Assembly: GCF_030580865.1 (NCBI RefSeq)
Contig: NZ_JAUQSY010000007.1
Location: 186,001-250,000, forward strand
Source: Hymenobacter aranciens
GTDB taxonomy: Bacteria; Bacteroidota; Bacteroidia; Cytophagales; Hymenobacteraceae
Reading direction: 5' to 3'
DNA: 64,000 bases
Shown: piece after piece, positions 49,001-53,934 of the stretch
How positions within the stretch are numbered: the first letter of the stretch is position 1
Layout of the letters: each line of letters starts with the position of its first letter
The notes under the pieces: generated by a model
The model's database searches: none
The model's input: the letters and a program-made list of their open reading frames with translations, nothing else
What the model was told of the DNA's origin: nothing
Program-made: the position numbers and the translations under genes

Positions 49001-49705
49001 GCTTAGCAGCACGCTGGCGGTGCTGTTGCCGCTGTTGGCCGTCACCACGTCGGGGCGGCCGTCGCCGTTAATGTCGGCCATGGCTACGCCCAGCGGGGCG
49101 GTGCCGGTGCCGGTGGCGTAGGTCACTACCGTGCCGAAGCTGCCGCCGCCCGCGTTCAGCAGCACGCCAATTGTGTTGCTGCCGTTGTTGGCCGTTATGA
49201 TGTCGGGGTTGCCGTCGGCGTTCACGTCGGCCAGGGCCAAGCCCAGGGGGGCGCTGGCGGCGCCGCTGCCGTAGGTAGCCACAGCGCCGAAGCCGCCGCT
49301 ACCGTTGTTCAGCAATACGCCTACCTGGTTGGTGCCAGTATTGGCCGTTACCAGGTCGGGATAGTTGTCGCCGTTCAGGTCGGCGGCGGCCACCCACTGG
49401 GGGGCGCTGCCGGCGCCGGTGCCGTAGGTGGCGGCGGCCCCGAGGCTGCCCGTGCCCGAGCCCAGCAGCACCGCCACGGTATTGGTGGCGTTGTTGGCGG
49501 TGGCCACGTCGGGCTTGCCATCGGCGTTGAAGTCGGCCACGGCCACGCCCACCGGGGCGCCGCCCGTGCCCGAGCTATACGTGGTGGCGGTGCCAAACAG
49601 CTGCGCCTGCGCTGCCGGCGCCAGGGCCAGCAACGCGGCGCTCATCAGCAGGCGGCGCATGGCCCCCGCTGCTCTCCCAATCCCTTTCGAGGAGAAGTGT
49701 TTCAT
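37031..49705 (-). CDS. Giant FG-GAP/TIG-repeat T9SS-secreted protein, 4224 residues
   Basis: An unusually large secreted protein. The signal peptide is best read from Met16 (MRRLLMSAALLALAPAAQAQ). Four blocks of FG-GAP/VCBS repeats follow, at about residues 36-390, 755-1118, 1475-1820 and 2370-2715; the last three carry DVDGDGDLD calcium-loop motifs. Between them are IPT/TIG domains (SFTPTSGPVGTSVTITGTNF), Ig-like Big_5-type domains (QLTFSLPLAAGAENGLRVHS) and HYDIN-like domains with SYPSNGTAYSFGSQVV. The C-terminal ~1000 residues include further Ig-like domains. A T9SS type A sorting domain ends in GLAAGVYTLRL and RRLVVE. Calcium-stiffened stalk adhesin is the likely role. The repeats are so regular that long antisense frames appear; they are shadows. 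Confidence 0.92.
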   Translation of the reverse strand: MKHFSSKGIGRAAGAMRRLLMSAALLALAPAAQAQLFGTATTYSSGTGGAPVGVAVADFNADGKPDVATANNATNTVAVLLGSGTGSLGAAATYGTGAGSAPQWVAAADLNGDNYPDLVTANTGTNQVGVLLNNGSGGFGAVATYGSGAASAPLGLALADVNADGNPDIITANNGSNTIGVLLNAGGGSFGTVVTYATGTGTAPLGVAMADINGDGRPDVVTANSGNSTASVLLSSGPGTFGAATAYGTGAGSTPNGVALADLNADGRPDLVTANTGSNTIGTLLNSGTGTFGTVTTTSTGAGSAPAAIALADVNADGRPDAVLALNSSNAVGVLLGSGPGTFGTVTSYSAGPGSAPLALTLADLNGDALADIVSNNNGSNTVGVLLNQNATATITSFAPTTSRAGATVTVTGTGLAGATGVTVNGTAGTISGTPTGTSLSFVVGAGSSTGLIRISTAGGSATSSTNLTVIPTPALASTTPTVGATGTVLTVTGTDLQNPSAVTFTGVGGTFGAAGYSANAAGTTLSNVVVPSGLQPGNATFTVSTPGGTTNALSFLVSLPPVITSFAPASGQAGATITLTGSRLADVTDVTVNGVAAAFTLGTATSLSFTVPTGTGATQQVVLTSPGGTSVPSTAFTAQLRVTSTNPAPALNTALVTSSALSTTFSEPVTAASAQNLRVFSSQVGGRKAGNVTVSRSTATFRSSLPGSRADFKPGELVEVTVPATIANASGLTVSKKVYQFRTAVGATGTGNFAVASNAPASRAASNVCLGDLDGDGDLDMATSGSYSGSVGITFNDGAGNYSGGQIMTFDGAAGLAMGDLDNDGDLDLAVAQVYQQGSSTLPVGWATILLNNGSGSFSTNGTVSLGTGSAPTLALGDLDGDGDLDLVAPLRLYSELAIRFNNGSGSFGGGQTLPSTNTAHVVLADMDGDGDLDIVRDIGNGGNGSSTSIATYVNNGSGTFASGPAGSTITAGQSVSVAVGDMDGDGDLDLATCSYNWPGTVAIWKNNGNGTYPSTAASSSVLGGYYPSDVDLADVDGDGDLDLLAVSSGALNVRLNNGNGIIGGGQTLSLSTGGAEDNLATGDVDGDGDLDVLLESSGSSGSSYGAVNVCLNGPSLVPIITSFTPTSGAQGTSVIITGTNFTGATSVSFNGTVATAIANNTATSLTVNVPVGATNGYLNVTTAAGTSAPSSTIFIVVLPPTLTSFTPTSGPVGTSVTITGTNFTGATGVSFNATAATSFVVNSNTSITATVPAGATTGPISVQALGGTVTSTGTFTVIQPPVLSSISPGSGPTGVGLTLTGTTLTGTTVITFAGSSNNTVSSGFTINAAGTQISGIIVPAGAITGPVTVTTPVGTSNSLTFTLTAALAVTTVSPTINNRAAGLTSPSQLTFSLPLAAGAENGLRVHSTLRGGLLTRGTTPVVRSGNTLTYTPTQPYQAGEVVSVSVTSAAMATGGETLPRSKVYQFRTGVSTGGRGLFQLGADHSVGTGPLAVVTADVDNDGDQDMLVGIVGGPNGAGVNVRLNNGNGTSFSTSQTLAGANSYIATGDVDGDGDVDFVGTGSSSALVRLNNGSGVFTNGQTVSASGEVVLADMDGDGDLDLVSSDSGGVGVSLNDGTGTFGAGQGTTTGFSSRGLVVGDLDNDGDLDALSGTFNYPAYVYVLTNNGYGALTKTQTVTVNDYAYQLSLGDVDGDGDLDFAVCSTGTGTLGTTIGLNNGSGNFSTRSVAQENRSYDAVLADVDGDGDPDLLTSEVNDRRVLLRLNDGTGIFGLTQSIPVGSYVLNINTADMDGDGDLDLLVSDNNNGNAGTVGVRFNIGGTQPGITSIAPTMGPVGSTVVITGINLGTATAVSFNGVAATSFTATSATTISAVVPTGATTGTITVTTPSGAATSPVFTVTTPSLSGVSPAAAALGATLTLYGSNLYGTHTITFGGGVTQTSGFIVNAAGSQITGVVIPAGAVTGPVTATAGTVTTNGVNLTVYQQPTITSISPTSGPAGTSVTITGTNLTGGTVTVRVNGSTGSTGTISSNNGTTLVFTVRSGSTTGPVYLSNGGGTATGPVFTVLTPQLAVTQNGTSYPSNGTAYSFGSQVVNTTSAPVTFTLTNAGTADLAIYSITSGGNYGVSGAVPTTVPAGGTATVSATFTPLSSGTRSGYLTIYSSLGYYYVNLTGTGVVGPALTSISPTSGAVGSIVALNGSNLTGTTTITFGGGATVTSGFSVTATQITGIVVPAGATTGNVTVSTASATSNGVAFTVLTPLAITAVSPVANLRNAARTSPVQVAFNQAVTSGSASALKVFSGQRGGLLTRGATPAVASGSTLTYTPATTFQPGETVQATVTTAATATAGGSLAAARVVQFTAAATGGTGVFSGGTNPAVGLYPYSMTMGDVDGDGDLDVLASHDDNNAVSVRLNNGSGTFSGTTEVAVGSLPRSVTVGDVDGDGDLDLLTSNYGANTVSVRFNNGSGSFGGGSEVSVGPTAINNVFSVTLGDVDGDGDLDILAASNDGNTVSIRLNNGSGSFGGGSDPAVGSGPYTAVVGDVDGDGDLDLLTPNSNVGTVSVRLNNGLGVFGNGTDLNVGTNPYSVALGDVDGDGDLDLLTANYGSNDVSVRFNNGAGVFGGGTEVAVGTSPYSVKLGDVDGDGDLDLVTANFSNTSASVRLNNGSGVFGGGTNPVVGVAPTTVALADVDSDGDLDLLTANFGGTVSVRFNNLTTPAPALSSLSPTSGPVGTSVTVTGSNLTGATSVSFNGTTTTAISNNTASGLTVSVPIGATTGNVTVTTPDGTSNGLPFTVTAPQLAVAQGGTSYPNNGSVYNFGNQVVNTTSAPVAFTLTNVGNAALTISGITASGNFALSGAVPTTVPASGSATVSATFTPTASGVRNGTLVITSSLGTYTVNLTGNGQTPAPMLSSISPNSGTVGTSVTLTGTNLTGASSINFAGGTAVTTGFTVNGAGTQITGIVVPGGAATGNVTLTTPGGTSNGVTFTVLAPQLAVTEGSTSYPSGGGAYNFGSQVVNTPGTAIFTLTNAGTAALSISSITTTGDYATSGANPNTIMAGATAAVYVVFTPTAVGVRPGTLMITSSLGTYTVNLTGTGRTPAPVLSSLSPTSGPVGTSVTITGSNLGGASSVSFNGTVVNSNAFTSNSANSIVLNVPVGATTGNVVVTTAGGTSNGLAFTVLTAPIIASVAVPANGTYGPAAASAFRTLDFVLTFDQAVTVTGTPQLGLTIGSASMAASYVSGSGSTGLTFRYIPQVGDFDADGIAVGVLTLNGGSLRSSGGLNASLALPTLPSTAAVLVDGVAPTVASLVRYAPTAPLTNASGSTGVVFRLTFTKPVTGVGAAIMGLTTVNSAQGAIGSVTAVSGSVYDVEVRNLTGDGTLTLFLGSNTGIADAAGNALVRGAAVYETYLLDHTAPVTTISNQPAATTTSTTASFGFAATDANGVARYETSLDGAAFASAASPASYSGLSVGAHTFQVRAIDNAGNVESPALSYTWTVQALTPAPSLTALTPAYGVVGDAITISGSALSGATAVSFNGTAASFTVSSATSLTATVPAGASTGNVTVTTAGGTSNGLPFTVLTDLSISTGTMGSPVAIAAGNYRNVTITGTGAASLGSGVVAYGSFAVQAGAYLSTNCQVLTGIGSFTLAASSTLAICNAEGIGASGAIGAVRVTGSRSFSTDANYLYNGTVAQQTGTGLPARVRSLTTTNPATLTLTAPTAVAQTLTIGAAGNLDLSGQTLTLLSDATGTALVVNSGSGVVTGGTATVQRYLTTTNQGLGYRHYSSPVRGNTLADLQTATFTPVFNPTYNTSATPNYVTPFPTVLGYDQARVAGPASTYSGFDKGWYSPATSPTTPAAFTVGQGYSTYLAGTEKVDFTGTLNTGTYAVNLARTTGPTAAAGGWALVGNPYPAPIDWTRIAPADRPGLDASIYVYESSSAYGGAYRSYVNGVGNGSPLIGAAQGFWVQVSTGQTAGSLTFRDAHRLTSYATQVPVRRTAADTRPQLQLTLAGAGLTDDVYLYAEASATAAVDAAFDATKLLNPHGLNVATLTTAGPALAIDGRADLSTATTIPLQVGVPAVGSYTFTATALQNLAPGTTLVLVDALQNTRTALAAGVSYAFTTTTTTLPGRFFLNLVSAGALGMADNALAAQVLLYPSPAHGTATLQVPAGLRTGPAVLLNALGQTVRQLSLTSASTTVDLRGLAAGVYTLRLTAATGTITRRLVVE

Positions 49706-50374
49706 ATAAGCTTCCTGAACAATGATGATAGTCGTTGCTAACGTCCGTATTTAACGCAAGCAAAGGATTTTGCAAAACAGGCGCCAAAGGTCTGACTATT
49801 TGTTCGTACTTCCTACTATTTGTTCGGTATATCAGTCTAAAAATTCTTTTTTTTTAGCGCCGTTACGGCCGGGCTTTGCCAGAGCGACCCGCTGGTGATG
49901 GCCCTGTGACCATCCGTATAGTTTATAGTTGGCGAGGCCACTACGTAAGCAGCGCTGGGAATATTCCTGCTGCCCCCGCACCACTGATTACTAGTGGAGC
50001 CACTGCAGTAGCCGAAAAAGCTTGGCAAATATCTGTTTAGGTGCGTGTTGTAGAGAAGCTGCCATCCGCCGTCACTATGGCCATCATTACTGCTGTAAAA
50101 GCTGTTGAAATGACGCTACCGGTGCGCAGGGCGGCTTGCGTGACCAACTCAACACCAGGCCGCTGCAGGATAGTAACACCTTTGCGGAACCGGTCACCGA
50201 GACCGGTCACCGAGACCGGGTGCTCATTCTGGGTGTACGATATGGCCTTTAGAGGCGCTATTTGCTGCCCCTGCCGGTGCTGGTAAGGCAGGAGTGGTAT
50301 CCACAATTGGTTGGCTCAATGCTGCTTATACTAGCTGATATAAGCAGGAATTGGCAAGTCTGCCACATAAAGCC
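49706..50374. other. Intergenic stretch between giant gene and integrase
   Basis: About 670 bases. It should hold the promoter of the giant gene, but I see no exact TAnnTTTG at the right spacing. A 13-base unit is directly repeated at 50189-50201 and 50202-50214 (ACCGGTCACCGAG). Two overlapping frames at 50037-50306 (minus) and 50041-50286 (plus) are not protein-like enough to call. One edge of the integrative element may fall in here. Confidence 0.5.
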
Positions 50375-50409
50375 AAAAAGGCCCTCAGCGTGCGCTAAGG
50401 GCCTTTTTT
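50375..50409. terminator. Bidirectional hairpin terminator downstream of the integrase
   Basis: A 16-bp stem with one mismatch (50375-50390 with 50393-50408) around a 2-base loop, with A5 and T6 runs at the two sides. It lies about 150 bases after the integrase stop codon. Confidence 0.75.
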
Positions 50410-50557
50410 GTGGTCGCATAGGGAAATTAGGAATGCTGCCCGAGGCTGCCACAGGGCCCGCAATGTGGGCCAGCTTTACGCAAACGCGGGTAGCAGTCGC
50501 ACGGCTTAGCACCGCTTGGCATCCGCTGGCAGGAAACCCGCCACAGAAACTGCCACA

Positions 50558-51913
50558 CTACGCCGCCCGCCGCCGGGGCGACTTGCGCATGAATTCCTCG
50601 ACTAAACGCAGCTCGTCCACGCCCACGTAGTGGTTAAACGCTTCCTCGGTCTGGTGGCCGGTGGCCTGCATAATCAGGCGCGCCGGCACGCCCTGGTAGA
50701 GCTTGAGGGTGACGAAGGTTTTGCGGCCGATTTTGGTTGTCAGGTTCAGCCGGGTGATGCCCGAGAGGCGCTGCACCACCTTCAGAAACTCGTTGGCCCG
50801 GTAGCACTCGGGCACCAGCAAATCGAAAGGCGAGCGGTGCTCGTAGCGGTTGGCCAGCGCGACGGGCTGGAATAAATCGTCGTCGTAGAAGGGGATGTAC
50901 ACCGTGGCCTCGTTCTTGGCCGTGGAGTCGAGCACGAGCAGGTTGCCGCGCACGTGCTGCCAGGCGGCGCGGTTGGCGTCGCTGATGCGCAGGCCGGTGT
51001 AGCAGCACTCCAGAAACTTGTCGCGGGCCAGCTCGACGTGCGCCAGCCAGGCCTCGGCCGAGGCATCGTCCTGGTGCTTGCCAGTGGCGCGGCTCATCTC
51101 CACGCGCAGCACCAGCAGCCGCTCCCGGGTGGCGGGGTCGGTGAAGTCGAGGGCCGCGATGGTGCGCAGCTCGGCTTCGCTGAGGGCATCGACGCGGCCA
51201 CGCAGTTTGGGGGCCGTGAACTTGCGGTAGTGCCGGTGCACCGGCATATCCAGTTCCGCTTCGGCCCAGCCCAGGAAGGCTTTGAGCCGGGCGATGTGCT
51301 TGCCGAAGGTATTGACACCCTGGCCCAGCTCCTCGAGCATGTAGCGGCGGAAGTCCTGGTAAAATTCCAGGTTGAGGTTTTCCACGCGCAGCTCGATGCC
51401 CCGGGCCTCGGCGTATTGGTGGAAGCGCTCGCGGGTGGCCTCGAAGCCCGCCTTGGTGGTTTTGGAGAGCGGCTTGCCCGAGTGGCCCCGCGGCTTGTAC
51501 AGCTGCTCCTGAATCCAGCGGCGCTGCAGCTGGTCGAATTCGGAGGTGGTAGGCGCGTCGGCCGTGGCCACCGGGGCAGGGGAGGGGGCCGGCTCCGGCA
51601 CCGGGGCCAGGCGCAGCGCGGCCTCGACGGCGGTGCGGAGTTCGTCCTTGGGCAGCTTGCGGCCCTCGCTGGTGGCACGCTCCTGGGCCTGACCGGCGGC
51701 TTCGCTGGCCCGGTTCAGGCGCGGGTTGACGGCAGCGTGGGGCGTGCCGGGCTGCACCTTCACGAGCTTGGCGGCCTCGTCCCAGTGCTCGGGGCGCACA
51801 ACCACGCCCGTGCCCAGGCGCAGGCGGTTGCCCTCCCAGCTGATGGTAAGCTGCACCGGGGCCGTGCCATCGGCGGCCAGGGCGTCGAGGCGGAGCTGGC
51901 GGGTGAGTTTCAT
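50558..51913 (-). CDS. Tyrosine site-specific integrase
   Basis: A 451-residue recombinase of the Bacteroidota integrase type: an N-terminal Arm-like domain (residues 1-60), an Ala/Pro-rich linker, a SAM-like core-binding domain (about 125-235) and a catalytic domain. Catalytic positions are Arg309 in CYTGLRISD, Lys333 in STAKNEATV, Arg397 in TKIGRKTF, His420 in ATGHQ and the nucleophile Tyr429 in AFNHYV. The HxxR box has Lys (394) where His is usual. It cuts and joins DNA at attachment sites and so moves the element. The small genes, defence pair and primase that follow fit an integrative element; I could not find a tRNA or att repeats in the window. Confidence 0.92.
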   Translation of the reverse strand: MKLTRQLRLDALAADGTAPVQLTISWEGNRLRLGTGVVVRPEHWDEAAKLVKVQPGTPHAAVNPRLNRASEAAGQAQERATSEGRKLPKDELRTAVEAALRLAPVPEPAPSPAPVATADAPTTSEFDQLQRRWIQEQLYKPRGHSGKPLSKTTKAGFEATRERFHQYAEARGIELRVENLNLEFYQDFRRYMLEELGQGVNTFGKHIARLKAFLGWAEAELDMPVHRHYRKFTAPKLRGRVDALSEAELRTIAALDFTDPATRERLLVLRVEMSRATGKHQDDASAEAWLAHVELARDKFLECCYTGLRISDANRAAWQHVRGNLLVLDSTAKNEATVYIPFYDDDLFQPVALANRYEHRSPFDLLVPECYRANEFLKVVQRLSGITRLNLTTKIGRKTFVTLKLYQGVPARLIMQATGHQTEEAFNHYVGVDELRLVEEFMRKSPRRRAA

Positions 51914-52036
51914 GGCAGGGCGGGTAGAAAGGCCACAAGGTAGAAAAAGCGGCGCAAACCCGGGAATTCACAGCCGCGGCGGGCATAAATACGTAAGTGT
52001 TTTTGTTGCACTTTACTTCTTATACTTTGCATTCAG

Positions 52037-52486
52037 ATGGCCGATACGGTTCTGTTTTCCGAGTCTTATGGCTCCGTGCTCGTGGATGAGCAGGTGCCCT
52101 GCGTCATTACCCAGTGGCACGGCTTTGCCAACCAGCAGCAGTTCCGCGCCCTGCAGGGCTTTGCCCTGGACTACTTCGAGCAGCGCTCGACGCCGGCGCG
52201 GCCCTGGGGCTGGGTGGGCGACGTGCGCCAGATGAGCGCCATCCCGCAGGCCGTGCAGGAGTGGCTGCGCGACGAGTTTAACCCCCGGGCCACGGCGGCC
52301 GGGCTGCGCGAGGTGAGCGTGGTGCTGGCCGAGAGCGTGCTGGGGCAGCTGGCCACCCAGCAGTACGCCGACCGCACGGCGCAGGCCGTGACCAAGGGCA
52401 GCTACGAGCTGCGCACGGCCTACTACCCCACCCTGGCCGAGGCCAAGCAGGGGGCGCGGCAGTCCCTGGCGCAAACCGCCGGCTAA
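52037..52486 (+). CDS. Hypothetical protein, STAS/SpoIIAA-like size and layout
   Basis: A 149-residue soluble protein with alternating strands and helices (LFSESYGSVLVDEQVPCVIT, FRALQGFALDYFEQR, then WGWVGDVRQMSAI and VSVVLAESVLGQLATQQYAD). The strand-helix order and the short VGDVRQM stretch recall STAS/SpoIIAA-like proteins common as orphans in Hymenobacteraceae, but the match is not firm. It is divergent from the integrase gene. The upstream region has TTTG at 52002 and TATACTTTG at 52021, a loose Bacteroidota promoter with shortened spacing. Confidence 0.6.
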   Translation: MADTVLFSESYGSVLVDEQVPCVITQWHGFANQQQFRALQGFALDYFEQRSTPARPWGWVGDVRQMSAIPQAVQEWLRDEFNPRATAAGLREVSVVLAESVLGQLATQQYADRTAQAVTKGSYELRTAYYPTLAEAKQGARQSLAQTAG

Positions 52487-52519
52487 CGACGCAAGAGGGC
52501 GCGCCCGGGCGGCGCTACC

Positions 52520-52720
52520 TTACGCCCCGGGCTCCACTACCAGGGTTTTAATGACCAGCTTGAGCGCGGCGGTGAGGTTCTGGAAGTTGTTGTCGAGGTG
52601 CACCTGGCGCTGCTGCATGGCGGTCAGGGTGTTCTGAATTTCATCGAGCTGCTGCTCAATGGTGGTCTGCACTTCGCGGATGCGTTGCAGGGAGTGGTCG
52701 GGGTTGTCGGATGCGGGCAT
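52520..52720 (-). CDS. Small coiled-coil protein, 66 residues
   Basis: After nine polar residues nearly the whole protein is one heptad helix: HSLQRIREVQTTIEQQLDEI, then LTAMQQRQVHLDNNFQNLTA and a hydrophobic LKLVIKTLVV end. It should dimerise. No family is recognised. It is convergent with the 52037 gene, 33 bases away. Composition and clean start support coding; the small size keeps confidence moderate. Confidence 0.55.
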   Translation of the reverse strand: MPASDNPDHSLQRIREVQTTIEQQLDEIQNTLTAMQQRQVHLDNNFQNLTAALKLVIKTLVVEPGA

Positions 52721-52796
52721 GGGTATAAGGCTTACCGGGTAGAGGTTAGCTGGTTAACCGGGATTGCGGCGAAAAGGTTGAGTCAGCGGGCGGCGC

Positions 52797-53102
52797 TTAG
52801 CTACCCGGCGTGGCTGGCTGCGCGCGGGTAGAGGTGTCGCCGCGTAGCAGGGCAATGACGTCGTTTTTGGTGGTAATGACGTCTTCCTGCGACTTGATGA
52901 GCCGGTGTAATTGCTCGTTTTCGACCTGCGTCAGGCGCAGTTGCGCCGCGAGCTCATGCGGAGGGAGGCCGCCGGGGGAAGCCGGGGCGGGGTCCGACTG
53001 CCCCTCCCCGTCGGGGGTAGCCAGGTGAGTTTCGACCAACTGCTGGAGCGCTTGCACCCGGTAGAGCAGCTCCGCTAGTTGGTCGTGCGAGCGCGAATCC
53101 AT
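52797..53102 (-). CDS. Small coiled-coil protein, 101 residues
   Basis: Two helical parts (HDQLAELLYRVQALQQLVET; LTQVENEQLHRLIKSQEDVI) flank a Pro/Gly-rich linker. The C-terminal helix (LIKSQEDVITTKNDVIALLR) resembles the tail of the repressor at 57573 (LKLKDELIAAKDETINLLRS), which suggests a shared oligomerisation module and possible heteromers. It lies upstream of the 66-residue coiled-coil gene on the same strand. Confidence 0.55.
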   Translation of the reverse strand: MDSRSHDQLAELLYRVQALQQLVETHLATPDGEGQSDPAPASPGGLPPHELAAQLRLTQVENEQLHRLIKSQEDVITTKNDVIALLRGDTSTRAQPATPGS

Positions 53103-53312
53103 CGAGAGGGTGTACAGTAGAGTTTCGCGTTGTACGGCGCTGGGGCAATCCGTGGCGAAAAAAACCTGCTTCTTTCGCTGAAAAACGGCTTATTCGGCGC
53201 GCTGGCACCCGGTGAAGCGCCGGCTGGCCCCGGTGCCCGGGCGCTTGCCCGCCCCGCTACCGGGGCCGCTACCCGAGGCCGCATCGTCAGGGTGCTGGGG
53301 GTAGTTACCGGC

Positions 53313-53663
53313 TCAGGGGTCGGCGCGCTGCAACTGGTGCAGCAGCAGGCGCAGGTAGCGGTTGAGCACGGCCAGCAGCTTGCTGCGGTAGCGGGCGTAG
53401 GGCTGCTGGGTGGCGGCGGGCTCCAGCAGCTGGTGCAGGCGAAGCAGCGTGGTGGCGCGGGCCTGGAAGCAGGGGCCGGCTTCGCCGTGGCTCACGCTGG
53501 TGAGCAGGGCCACGGCGTGGGGCACGTAATCGGCCAGCGCGGGCAGTTGGGCGAGGCGGCGGTTGGCAGGCAGGGCCGCGATGGTATCGCGCAGCAGCAG
53601 CACGCGAAAGACCAGCGGACGCAGGGCCTGGCGGGTAGCGGTAGACAGGGCGGGCGTGGACAC
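53313..53663 (-). CDS. Hypothetical helical protein, 116 residues
   Basis: ATG 53663 (MSTPALSTATRQALRPLVFR). The protein is rich in Leu, Ala and Arg and probably all helical, for example LLLRDTIAALPANRRLAQLP and YRSKLLAVLNRYLRLLLHQL. It has no domain I know. The same DNA is open in two other frames because of its GC content; I chose this one because its amino-acid use looks the most protein-like. It ends 211 bases before the 53102 start on the same strand. Confidence 0.5.
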   Translation of the reverse strand: MSTPALSTATRQALRPLVFRVLLLRDTIAALPANRRLAQLPALADYVPHAVALLTSVSHGEAGPCFQARATTLLRLHQLLEPAATQQPYARYRSKLLAVLNRYLRLLLHQLQRADP

Positions 53664-53793
53664 GCCCGTTCCTTAGCAGGAAGCGGGCCAAATGCGTTTT
53701 GCGGATGCTATTGAATCATCACTAGTTAGTTATGTCAAATTGCGGGGTGGTGGCAAGCCCCGGCACCACCGGCGTGGCCCTGTGCGGCAGCAG

Positions 53794-53928
53794 CTACTCG
53801 GACGTGCTTTTGTGCGGGGCGAAGTAGCCCTGGCCCAGCAGCCAGTCGGCCACGAGGCTCACGGCGAAGGTGAGGTAGAGCAGGGCGGCGGCGCTGAGCT
53901 CGAGGCGGCGCTGGAGCGGGCGGGTCAT
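53794..53928 (-). CDS. Small single-pass membrane ORF downstream of ietS, 44 residues
   Basis: ATG 53928 is 6 bases after the stop of the subtilisin-like gene, in the same direction. The product is MTRPLQRRLELSAAALLYLT, FAVSLVADWLLGQGYFAPHK and STSE: a basic start, one membrane helix (about residues 12-32) and a short polar tail. TAG is at 53794-53796. The tight spacing suggests translation coupled to ietS. It is too short to have been listed as an ORF and has no known family. Unlike ietS and ietA, its codons are GC-rich like the island, so it could also be unrelated. Confidence 0.42.
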   Translation of the reverse strand: MTRPLQRRLELSAAALLYLTFAVSLVADWLLGQGYFAPHKSTSE

Positions 53929-53934
53929 TAGCTA

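Noticed and set aside
50037..50306. Overlapping 81- and 89-codon frames on both strands
   Set aside because: Neither looks like a protein family, and each is the mirror of the other. Not enough for a call.
49706..50560. tRNA gene as integration target beside the integrase
   Set aside because: I could not find a T-arm-like GTTCRANTC sequence or a cloverleaf in this stretch or elsewhere in the window; a tRNA scan would be decisive.
53130..53714. 194-codon plus-strand frame over the small island genes
   Set aside because: Gly/Gln/Val-rich shadow of the 116-residue minus-strand gene and its upstream region.
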